From Clostridium saccharobutylicum DSM 13864 (GTDB taxonomy: Bacteria; Bacillota; Clostridia; Clostridiales; Clostridiaceae), in NCBI RefSeq assembly GCF_000473995.1, contig NC_022571.1:408501-472500 (forward strand): DNA of 64,000 nucleotides, in the 5' to 3' direction. Made by a program: the position numbers and the translations under genes. Below are positions 54,573 through 62,780 of this stretch, one piece after another. How positions within the stretch are numbered: the first letter of the stretch is position 1; every line of letters starts with the position of its first letter. The notes beneath the pieces were generated by a model. The model ran no database searches and had not been told where the DNA came from. It worked only from the letters and a program-made list of their open reading frames with translations.

Positions 54573-56096
54573 GGGACAGTAGATAGTTTTGTGTAAAAAA
54601 CAAAACTATCTACTGTTTTTTTACATAATCAGTTGGTAGTTTTGGAATAATATACATAAAGAATAAAGGAGGAATATGTATGTCAAAACCAATTGATGAT
54701 GACTTTGATTACAAAGCTGAGGTAAAGAAATGTAAGACTATCGATGATGTCATGGGTAAAAATGGTTTAATTCAAAGATTAGTTAAAGATGTGTTAGAAA
54801 ATATTTTAGAAGGTGAAATGGAAGAACACCTTGGAAGAAATAAATATCAAAGAGCAGAAACTAATGATTCTACAAAAAAGAATTATCGAAATGGATATAG
54901 TACCAAAAATCTTAGAAGTTCCTTCGGTGACGTCGATTTAGACGTACCAAGAGATAGGAATGCTGAATTTGAGCCACAAATTATAAAGAAATACGAAACT
55001 GTGTGTACAGAATTAGATAAAAAGGTGATTTCTCTTTACGCAAAAGGAATGACCACAAGTGATATTCAAGCAGAAATAGAGGACTTATATGGAATAACAA
55101 TATCACCTTCTATGGTATCTAGAATTACAGATAAAGTTATGGAAAGTGCTGTTGAGTGGCAAAATAGATCACTAGATAAAGTTTATCCAATAGTGTATTT
55201 GGATGCTATGTATTTCAAGGTGCGAAGCAATGGAAAGATTATGAATAAAGCTGTTTATATATGCTTAGGATACAACATGCAAGGATACAAAGAAATTTTA
55301 GGAAGTTGGGTAGATGAAGCTGAGGGTGCTAAGTTTTGGTTAAAGATATGCACTGATCTTAAAAATAGAGGCGTACGAGAAATCCTTATAGCATGTATGG
55401 ACGGATTAAAGGGGTTACCAGAAGCCATTAAAACTGTATTTCCATCAGTTAACATTCAAACATGTATTGTTCACCAAATAAGAAACTCAGTTAAGTATAT
55501 AGCATCAAAAGATAAGAAAGAATTTATTAAAGATTTAAAATGTGTTTATAAGGCTTCAACTGAGGAACTTGCGCTAGCGCAGCTCGATAATTTAAAGGAT
55601 AAGTGGGGAGATAAATATGCTATTGTAATAGATTCGTGGTATAACAATTGGAGTCACCTATCAACATTCTTCACTTTCTCTCCTGAAATAAGAAAAATGA
55701 TATATACAACTAATACGCTTGAAGGATTTAACAGACAAATACGTAAGTATACTAAATCAAGAACTGTATTTCCAACCGATGAATCTTTAAGTAAATGTGT
55801 TTATCTAGCTACTATGGAAATTATAGAAAAGTGGACTCAACCAACACCAAATTGGGGTCGTACTTTAGCAGAATTATCAATAGTATTTGAAGAACAATTA
55901 AATGATGAATTAGCTTAATAGCTTGTACTTTTTGCTAAACTTTATGTATAATATCTGATTTTTCACTAATACTATAAATGGATATAAAACATATTTTTAG
56001 CATTTACTAAAAATAAAAAAATATTACTGGACCATAAAATTTCCAGTAATATTTAAATAACAAATATACTAATAACACAAAATTATCTAGAGTCCC
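54573..56096 (+). mobile_element. IS256-family insertion sequence
   Basis: 1,524 bp. The left end GGGACAGTAGATAGTTTTGT and the complement of the right end, GGGACTCTAGATAATTTTGT, are imperfect inverted repeats. The element is flanked on both sides by GTATTTTT (54565-54572 and 56097-56104), an 8 bp target duplication typical of IS256. A hairpin at the left end and a terminator-like stem at ~56019-56053 insulate it. It looks complete and recent. Confidence 0.93.
54680..55918 (+). CDS. IS256-family (mutator) transposase
   Basis: 412 residues. The DDE core is visible: PIVYLDAMYFKVRSNGKI (first Asp), LIACMDGLKGLPEAI (second Asp), TCIVHQIRNSVKYI, and TTNTLEGFNRQIRKYTKSRTVFP (Glu). AAAGGAGG precedes ATG 54680. 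It appears intact. Confidence 0.95.
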   Translation: MSKPIDDDFDYKAEVKKCKTIDDVMGKNGLIQRLVKDVLENILEGEMEEHLGRNKYQRAETNDSTKKNYRNGYSTKNLRSSFGDVDLDVPRDRNAEFEPQIIKKYETVCTELDKKVISLYAKGMTTSDIQAEIEDLYGITISPSMVSRITDKVMESAVEWQNRSLDKVYPIVYLDAMYFKVRSNGKIMNKAVYICLGYNMQGYKEILGSWVDEAEGAKFWLKICTDLKNRGVREILIACMDGLKGLPEAIKTVFPSVNIQTCIVHQIRNSVKYIASKDKKEFIKDLKCVYKASTEELALAQLDNLKDKWGDKYAIVIDSWYNNWSHLSTFFTFSPEIRKMIYTTNTLEGFNRQIRKYTKSRTVFPTDESLSKCVYLATMEIIEKWTQPTPNWGRTLAELSIVFEEQLNDELA

Positions 56097-56141
56097 GTAT
56101 TTTTCTTCAACACACACCTCACGTTGAAACTATTATTTAGT

Positions 56142-56660
56142 TTAATTGCATTTTATGAGATTAAGATTTAGTCCCTTATTTTCATTAAGTGCATTTCTCT
56201 CATGAACTTTTAAAGTTAAAAATCGATAAAATAAAATTGATAGTTCGTTCAAATCTTCTTCAGTAAGATGATTAGTTTCATTTAATGGATATAAGGATAA
56301 TATAAATTTAAAATAATCATGTGGGTTCATATTTATTGTTTTCCATTTAAATAAGTCTAAAAAATATTTATTATATAATTCAGCAATTTCTAATTCTAAG
56401 TTATTGGTATTTTCTTTTTCTTCATTAATAGTATCTAATTCAATTAAAGAAGTTTTTTCAGTATTATTAGTATACAATAAATCAGTAGTTAATATATTTA
56501 AATTCTTAGCTATTGTAATCAAAATTGTTATTGTTGGGTTTCGTTTATTCTTCTCATAATTATAGATAGCATTTCTAGATAAATTGCATTTTTTAGCTAA
56601 TTCCTCTTGAGATAAATTTAATTTATTCCTATAAAATTTGATTTTTTCACCTAGTGTCAT
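56142..56660 (-). CDS. XRE-family regulator with helical C-terminal domain
   Basis: 172 residues. An N-terminal helix-turn-helix (KIKFYRNKLNLSQEELAKKCNLSRNAIYNYEKNKRNPTITILITIAKNLNI) and a ~100-residue helical domain of unknown ligand. It is divergent from the AlbA-type gene at 57073, which it may control. GAGGTG precedes ATG 56660. The gap 56661-57072 has no gene; it is very AT-rich and should hold the two promoters. Confidence 0.88.
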   Translation of the reverse strand: MTLGEKIKFYRNKLNLSQEELAKKCNLSRNAIYNYEKNKRNPTITILITIAKNLNILTTDLLYTNNTEKTSLIELDTINEEKENTNNLELEIAELYNKYFLDLFKWKTINMNPHDYFKFILSLYPLNETNHLTEEDLNELSILFYRFLTLKVHERNALNENKGLNLNLIKCN

Positions 56661-57072
56661 TTATTTCACCTCTAGAATAATTTTAATAATATTAAGTAGT
56701 TATGTAAACCTTAGGAATATAAATAATGAGATAATAGCTTGGTATATTATGTTTATTATTATATGTGTATTATGTAAGAGAGGATTCCACAAGTCTTTTC
56801 TTAAGAAAAAAATTATAACAGGTTAAAGATATATATAATTGAAGCAATAATTTAAATATAATATAGAAACAAGTTAAAAAAATAATAGATTTGTCTATAA
56901 TTTATATATGAAATAAAATAATTAAGTAAATTTGCTGATATAAAGTATATGAACTGTTAGTAAATATAATATTAGTATATAATTTAATTACATACATGGT
57001 TATATATGAATATTGAGGGCAAGTTTAAATATAAATAGAAGATTTTAAAATATAAAGAAGGTGATAAATACA

Positions 57073-58788
57073 ATGACAGATATAGAATTATTAGATATAT
57101 TAAAAATTGGTGAAACTGTTGATGTAGAATGTAAAGAGGGAGAAAATAAAGTTCCTAATTCTTTATGGGAAAGTTACTCTGCTATGGCGAATACAAATGG
57201 TGGGATAATTATTTTAGGAATAAAAGAGAATAAAGGAAAAGGTACATTCGAAGTTCAAGGTGTTAAGAATATTGATAAAAGAATACAAGATTTTTGGAAT
57301 ACTATAAATGGAAATAAAGTTAATCGAAATTTATTAAGAGATGAAGATGTACAAAAATTAACTATTGAAGGAATGGATGTTCTAATAATAAATGTTCCAA
57401 GAGCTAATTATAAAGAGAAACCAATATATCTAAATGAAAATCCATATAAAGGAACTTATAAGCGTAATGCAGAGGGTGATTATAAATCTACTGAAGAAGA
57501 AGTTAATGCTATGATAAGAGATGCATCAGAGGAAGGTAATGACGGAGTAATACTTGAAGATTATACGATAAAAGATTTAGATGAAGATACGATAAAGAAA
57601 TATAGAAATAGGTTTAGTTCTAGAGAACCAGATCATCCTTGGAATGCACTTGATAATGAAGAATTTATCGAAATGTTAGGTGGAATAAAGGAAGATAGGA
57701 GAAGAAAAATTAAAGGCGTAACAGTAGCAGGATTGCTTATGTTTGGAAAAGGCCTTTATATTAGAGATTTATTTGCAAAGATAAATTTTGATTTTAGAGA
57801 AGAAATTGATGTAAATTCTAATCAAAGATGGTCTGATAGATTTACTATAGATGGAACATGGGAAAATAATCTTTATAATTTTTATTTTACAGTAATAAAT
57901 AAATTGACAAGCAATGTAAAAGTACCATTTAAATTAGAAAATTTAGAGCGTAAGGATGATACTTTAGTTCATCAAGCAATAAGAGAAGCATTTGTAAATC
58001 AGATAATACATGCTGATTTCAATATACAGGGAACATTAAAGATTATAAAAACTAAGGATAGTTTGGAATTTACTAATCCAGGAAGCTTAAAGATAGATTT
58101 AGAAAGTATATTTAAAGGTGGTAATTCTAAAAGTAGAAATCCTAGAATTCAAAAGATGTTTTCTCTAATAGGATTAGGTGAAGGTGCAGGATCTGGATTT
58201 CCTAAAATTTTATCTGCATGGAATGAACAAAATTGGAGAACTCCAGAATTAAAGGAAGAAACCAATTTAAGTCAAGTTTCTTTGAAGCTATGGATGATAT
58301 CTATGCTGCCAGAAGAATGTTTGGAATCATTAAAAAGCATATTTGGAAAAGCATTTAATTCATTTAATAAAGATGAGGTATTAATCCTTGCAACATCATA
58401 CTTAGAAGGCAGTGTAAATAATGCACGTATTCAATTAATGATAGATAAGCATTCATATGATATAACAGGAATATTACATGATTTAGTAGAAAAGGAAACT
58501 CTAATAGTAGATGGTTATGGAAGAGGAAAAGTATATTATTTAAATGAGGAATATAATTCGAATGATGAGTGTAATAGAATACTAGTTAAAGATAAACCTC
58601 AAAATAATGATGAAATAAATATTTTAGAATATATAAAAGCAAATGGCAGCATTAGTAATAAAGAATGTAGAGAAAATTTTAATATTGGAAAAACAAAAGC
58701 ATTTGGATTACTTAAAAGCTTAGAAGAGTCAGGGAAAATTAAAAAAGCTGGTAAAGGATCACTAACTAGATATGTATTAATGGATTAA
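57073..58788 (+). CDS. AlbA_2/Schlafen-type ATP-binding protein with HATPase and winged helix
   Basis: 571 residues from ATG 57073 (AAGGTGAT upstream). N-terminal AlbA_2/Schlafen core (~1-135: GETVDVECKEGENKVPNSLWESYSAMANTNGGIIILGI). The middle contains AIREAFVNQIIHADF and FTNPGSLKIDL... SRNPRIQKMFSLIGLGEGAGSGFPKI, an HATPase_c_4 region. C-terminal winged-helix domains (~470-571, SNKECRENFNIGKTKAFGLLKSLEESGKI) complete it. Such proteins are transcription-linked regulators or defence factors; the cellular target is unknown. It sits at the right end of the element. Confidence 0.85.
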   Translation: MTDIELLDILKIGETVDVECKEGENKVPNSLWESYSAMANTNGGIIILGIKENKGKGTFEVQGVKNIDKRIQDFWNTINGNKVNRNLLRDEDVQKLTIEGMDVLIINVPRANYKEKPIYLNENPYKGTYKRNAEGDYKSTEEEVNAMIRDASEEGNDGVILEDYTIKDLDEDTIKKYRNRFSSREPDHPWNALDNEEFIEMLGGIKEDRRRKIKGVTVAGLLMFGKGLYIRDLFAKINFDFREEIDVNSNQRWSDRFTIDGTWENNLYNFYFTVINKLTSNVKVPFKLENLERKDDTLVHQAIREAFVNQIIHADFNIQGTLKIIKTKDSLEFTNPGSLKIDLESIFKGGNSKSRNPRIQKMFSLIGLGEGAGSGFPKILSAWNEQNWRTPELKEETNLSQVSLKLWMISMLPEECLESLKSIFGKAFNSFNKDEVLILATSYLEGSVNNARIQLMIDKHSYDITGILHDLVEKETLIVDGYGRGKVYYLNEEYNSNDECNRILVKDKPQNNDEINILEYIKANGSISNKECRENFNIGKTKAFGLLKSLEESGKIKKAGKGSLTRYVLMD

Positions 58789-58792
58789 AATT

Positions 58793-58836
58793 AACCGTTC
58801 GCTAACCGTTCGCTAACCGTTCGCTAACCGTTCGTT
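58793..58836. repeat. Four 11 bp tandem repeats
   Basis: AACCGTTCGCT occurs three times, then AACCGTTCGTT, without gaps, starting four bases after the AlbA-type stop codon. One repeat per helical turn is the layout of a protein-binding array (iteron, excisionase or partition site). It lies ~240 bases from attR. Confidence 0.8.
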
Positions 58837-58948
58837 ATATCGAACTATTAATTAATTGATTGAACGGGTGATTATTAAAGTTAATTGAGAATTTTAATTT
58901 CATTATTGAATATAATTTACGAGGAAGTTATATAAAAATGGAGTTTAA

Positions 58949-58975
58949 TTTTGCCCCTTTTTTGCCCCTTATATA
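58949..58975 (+). repeat. Right arm-type repeat of the element
   Basis: TTTTGCCCC-T6-GCCCC-TTATA, matching 18583-18608 with one C fewer. Confidence 0.6.
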
Positions 58976-59075
58976 TTAGTATTAAGTAATAATATTAAGG
59001 ATTATGGAACAAATTAGGATACGTATTTAAGCCATTCAGCACTATTTAATAGCATAAAATACCAATTTTGGCGTT

Positions 59076-59116
59076 TCCAGAAGTCGTGAGTTCGAATCTC
59101 ACTAAGTGCACCATAA
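59076..59116. other. attR: duplicated 3' end of tRNA-Arg
   Basis: An exact 41 bp copy of attL (18492-18532). The 5' part of the tRNA is absent here, so this is the displaced end of the original gene. It marks the right boundary of the element. Confidence 0.93.
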
Positions 59117-59121
59117 TTATT

Positions 59122-59166
59122 AATACCAACACTTTAGCATTTCGATAAAGTGTTGGTATTTTCTTT
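59122..59166. terminator. Original terminator of tRNA-Arg, outside attR
   Basis: Stem AATACCAACACTTTA/TAAAGTGTTGGTATT then TTTTC. Same stem as the terminator inside attL, with a different loop. Confidence 0.85.
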
Positions 59167-59219
59167 TTGATACCTTAATTACGTTCATATAGAAACATAT
59201 ATGAGGAGCTGATGATAAA

Positions 59220-59814
59220 ATGGGCGAAAATAAAATACTTTATCAAATTGGAGAAGTATCTAAAATATGCAATATTCCAATAAAAACACTGCGATATTAT
59301 GATGAAATAAAATTATTAATATAAAAGAAAGTGAAAAGGAAAAACATAAGGATTTTAAAATTGAGATAAAAGAAATACCTATTTCTTATGTTGCATATAT
59401 TAGAAGCAAAGGACCTTGTACTATTGAAGAATTTACAGTTAGATACTGTAAATTGATTTCATTAGTGGAAAAAAGTAATTTACATATTACAAAGAATGCT
59501 ATGGCAATATATTATGACAATTGTATCGACTTTGAAGAAAAAGAAAAGTATGAGTACGATATTGAAGTTTGTATATCTGTATCTGAAGAAAAAGAAATAG
59601 ATGGGATGGTTAATTTGGAGGATTTAAAGCACTAACAGCTATACACTATGGAAGTTATGATAACATGATAGATACTTATAGAAATATGTTTGAATATGCT
59701 TTTGAAAATGGACATGAAATTTGTGGTGAGCCTATAGATAATTATCTTGTGGATATAATAAATACTTCTAACCCTGAAAATTATGTTACAGAGCTTATAG
59801 TTCCTATAAAATAA
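59220..59814 (+). pseudogene. MerR regulator with GyrI-like ligand domain, decayed
   Basis: The start codon (GAGGAG upstream) opens a MerR helix-turn-helix (YQIGEVSKICNIPIKTLRYYDEIKLL) that stops at 59322. A second frame from 59321 encodes the effector domain (HKDFKIEIKEIPISYVAYIRSKGPCTIEEF...), joined after a deletion of the linker. A one-base shift near 59620 is needed to continue GFKALTAIHYGSYDNMIDTYRNMFEYAFENGHEICGEP...ELIVPIK. Two lesions make it a pseudogene. Intact relatives activate a neighbouring multidrug exporter, here the MATE gene. Confidence 0.88.
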
Positions 59815-59884
59815 TTAATAAAAATGTGTAAGTATATGCATGTAATATTTATTTTTATGTGTCTAAATTTTCTAGTAATAAGTA

Positions 59885-59915
59885 TTGACTCTCTAGTTAC
59901 TGGATGCATTATTCT
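59885..59915 (+). promoter_or_regulatory. MerR-type promoter of the MATE gene
   Basis: TTGACT, a 19-base spacer, TATTCT. The long spacer contains the near-palindrome CTAGTTACTGG, as in MerR-activated promoters that need DNA untwisting. Confidence 0.65.
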
Positions 59916-59942
59916 TTCAAGTATGAAGTTTGAAAGAGGTGT

Positions 59943-61334
59943 ATGTTAATAAGCGAAGAAAGTATGAAAATTAGTGAAAATTACATTGAAAATGAAAAAA
60001 TAGGCAAGCTTATTATGAAGTTCTCAATTCCTTGTGTCATTGCGATGGTAGTCAATGCTCTTTATAGTACTGTTGATCAGATTTTTATTGGTCATGGGAT
60101 GGGTTATATTGGAAATGCAGCTACGAATGTAACTTTTCCATTTGTAGTTTTAGCATTGGGCTTTTCGCTGCTTTTAGGAGATGGCGCTGCAGCTTTCTAT
60201 AGTATAAAATTAGGAGAAAAAAACAAAGAATATGGTGCTATGGCAATAGGTAATGCAATTGTTTTGTTGGTGATTTTAGGTTTGATATTTTTAGCAGTTG
60301 GATATATTTTTATGGACAAATTACTCTGGAGTTTTGGAGCTACAAGTAATAACGTTTCTATAGCACTGGATTATATGAGAATAATCTTAATAGGACTTCC
60401 TTTTATGATATTGGCAGCAGGTTTAAACTCAATAATACGTGCAGATGGAAGTCCAGAGTATTCTATGTTGGCTATGATAATTGGAGCGGTTATAAATATT
60501 ATTTTAAATCCTATATTTATATTTCTTTTTGCTATGGGCGTTAAAGGTTCTGCGTTAGCAACAGTAATAGGACAAATTTTATCGTGTATAATTTCTCTAA
60601 TGTATTTTAAGAGGTTTAAAAATATCAGGTTTAAAAGAGAATATTTAAAACTTGATATAAATGTAAGTAAGGAAATAATGCTTTTGGGAGCATCTAGTTT
60701 AATTACTCAATTAGCAGTAACAGTAATAATAATAGTAAGTAATAATATGCTTAAGGATTATGGTGCACAATCAATTTATGGTAGTGATATTCCTATATCA
60801 GCAGTTGGTATTGTAATGAAGGTTAATGAAATTTTATTAGGAGTTGTTATAGGTATAGCTATAGGTGGTCAGCCGATTATTGGATATAATTATGGTGCCA
60901 AAAACTTTACTCGCGTAAAAGATACATATTTTATGCTTATAAAAGTAGCAACAATTGTATCTATAATAGGATTTATAATATTTCAATTTTTTCCTCAAAG
61001 CATAATAAATTTATTCGGCCAAAATGATTTACTATATAATGAATTTTCGTTAAAATCATTTAAGATCTTTTTAAGACTTTGTATGTTTATAGGTTTTGAA
61101 CTTACAACATGTATTTTTTTTCAGGCTATAGGGCATCCAATAAAAGCAATTATACTTACATTATGTAAGCAAACTTTATTTATAGTTCCACTTATGATAA
61201 TTTTACCTAAATTTCTTGGAGTTTTAGGAGTTCTATATGCAGGACCATGTGCAGAAATGTTATCAGTCATAGTAGCTATTATATTTATTACACTAGAACT
61301 AAGAAAGATGAATAAATATGTGGGGATATTATGA
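59943..61334 (+). CDS. MATE-family multidrug exporter
   Basis: 463 residues, about 12 membrane helices in two halves. Typical MATE segments: FSIPCVIAMVVNALYSTVDQIFIGHGMG, LLLGDGAAAFYSIKLGEKN, LNSIIRADGSPEYSM and AIGGQPIIGYNYGAKNFTRVKD (second half). It expels cationic drugs with Na+ or H+. GAAAGAGG precedes ATG 59943. The upstream regulator is broken, so control may be lost. Confidence 0.93.
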   Translation: MLISEESMKISENYIENEKIGKLIMKFSIPCVIAMVVNALYSTVDQIFIGHGMGYIGNAATNVTFPFVVLALGFSLLLGDGAAAFYSIKLGEKNKEYGAMAIGNAIVLLVILGLIFLAVGYIFMDKLLWSFGATSNNVSIALDYMRIILIGLPFMILAAGLNSIIRADGSPEYSMLAMIIGAVINIILNPIFIFLFAMGVKGSALATVIGQILSCIISLMYFKRFKNIRFKREYLKLDINVSKEIMLLGASSLITQLAVTVIIIVSNNMLKDYGAQSIYGSDIPISAVGIVMKVNEILLGVVIGIAIGGQPIIGYNYGAKNFTRVKDTYFMLIKVATIVSIIGFIIFQFFPQSIINLFGQNDLLYNEFSLKSFKIFLRLCMFIGFELTTCIFFQAIGHPIKAIILTLCKQTLFIVPLMIILPKFLGVLGVLYAGPCAEMLSVIVAIIFITLELRKMNKYVGIL

Positions 61335-61362
61335 GTAATAAGCTTAGAGAATTTATAATAAA

Positions 61363-61517
61363 GCACATGAAAGAAAATAACAAGTCTAAAATGTAATGAT
61401 TATTTTTCATCAGGCAAGGAAGTGGATTTGTTTCATAGAAGGATATTAGAAGAATATGTTTTCTTGATTGGTGAAAAATGAGATTTAAAGATGAAATTAT
61501 TATTTTTTGAATGCGCC
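61363..61517 (-). repeat. MITE-like dispersed repeat, copy E (reversed)
   Basis: Starts GCACATGAAAGAAAATAACA and ends GAATGCGCC, i.e. the family in reverse, with an internal deletion. It keeps the TTTTTCATCAGGCAAGGAAG and GTGGATTTGT parts. The DNA from 61518 to 62107 is AT-rich and shows no gene. Confidence 0.65.
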
Positions 61518-62107
61518 TAAACAGAAGCATAAGTTATAAAGTTGAAGACGATATGATTATTATAAAATGTAAAATTACGTGAATATGCAAAAGTGAAAAA
61601 AGCCTATAAAACCAACGAATCTAACCAGTGAAATTCAGAATTGTGTAAAAACGGCATGGCTATTATAGTTCATGAAAATTGAATGGCTGGATATAATTAC
61701 TATTGTATGGTGTTTGTATGGTATTCATATCATTATTTTCTTATATGTTTTTATTTAAAGATGTATTATAATATAATAGTTTATCTGTATGGCGTTTATA
61801 TGGTAAGATAGGTAAATTGACTCATGAGAATTGCATATGCAATCAATACAATATATACAATATATACAAGAAACATGAGTTGCTTATTTTTGGGAGTGTA
61901 TATTTAAGTAACTTTAGTAAATAATTTATATTTAAGAATCCATCTTAGTATTATTTTATGAAATTAATATAGCTTATTTATATTAATACTATATTTATAT
62001 AAAAGTTAGAATCTATTGTTTATTATAAAAAATAACATTTACATAATATCAAATTAGAAATAAAAGTGCGAAATGATTAACGAAATAATAAACTGATATT
62101 ATGTTTG

Positions 62108-62136
62108 TTGACAAACATAATTAAATATTATACAAT
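62108..62136 (+). promoter_or_regulatory. Promoter of the second tRNA cluster
   Basis: TTGACA, a 17-base spacer, TACAAT, 30 bases before tRNA-Arg. Confidence 0.8.
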
Positions 62137-62166
62137 TACAAACGTTGCAGCAGTAGTTTGCAGTAT

Positions 62167-62243
<77 letters not shown>

Positions 62244-62248
62244 TTGAT

Positions 62249-62325
62249 GGTGAACGTAGTTCAGTTGGTAGAGCGCCAGTTTGTGGCACTGGTTGTCGTG
62301 GGTTCGAGTCCCATCGTTCACCCCA
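62249..62325 (+). tRNA. tRNA-His (GTG)
   Basis: Identical to 17283-17359, G-1 included. Confidence 0.96.
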
Positions 62326-62328
62326 TTT

Positions 62329-62403
62329 TGGGATGTCGCCAAGCGGTAAGGCAATGGACTTTGACTCCATTATGCGTAGGTTCGAATCCTGCCATCCCAG
62401 CCA
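62329..62403 (+). tRNA. tRNA-Gln (TTG)
   Basis: Identical to the copies in the first array. Confidence 0.96.
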
Positions 62404-62406
62404 TTT

Positions 62407-62482
62407 GGTTTACTAGCTCAGTCGGTAGAGCACATGACTTTTAATCATGGTGTCCCGGGTTCGATTCCCGGGTAAGCCACCA
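62407..62482 (+). tRNA. tRNA-Lys (TTT)
   Basis: Identical to the copies in the first array. The order Arg-His-Gln-Lys repeats 17201-17516. Confidence 0.97.
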
Positions 62483-62498
62483 ATTTAAATGGATTAGT

Positions 62499-62531
62499 TA
62501 AAGAACAGCTATAAATAGCTGTTCTTTTTTA
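62499..62531 (+). terminator. Terminator of the second tRNA cluster
   Basis: AAAGAACAGCTA/TAGCTGTTCTTT then T's. A further AT-rich 250-base gap precedes the next gene. Confidence 0.88.
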
Positions 62532-62780
62532 TTTGAATAAATAAAATGCTTATGATTTGCAATTTATGTAGATCATAAGCATTTTGTTTTATAACACATT
62601 TTTTAAAGCAAATTTTACAAGTGATATTTAACTAAAAGTTATGTATTATTTGTGGGATTATATTAAATACTAGTAATAGACTATAGTGATAATGTATATC
62701 AAATAATGCACTTTCTAAATTAAATTAGAAATATATTTGAAAGCAGCAACATAGCCAATAAACTACAAAGGAGAAAAAAT

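Noticed and set aside
56638..56826. 62-codon hydrophobic ORF upstream of the XRE gene
   Set aside because: It overlaps the XRE start, lacks a clear ribosome site and lies in very AT-rich DNA.
58793..58836. Tandem repeat read as a CRISPR array
   Set aside because: Units are 11 bp and contiguous with no spacers, and no cas genes are present.
18492..59116. Intact prophage
   Set aside because: No terminase, portal, capsid or tail genes despite 40 kb; only regulation, replication and lysis-type genes are phage-like.
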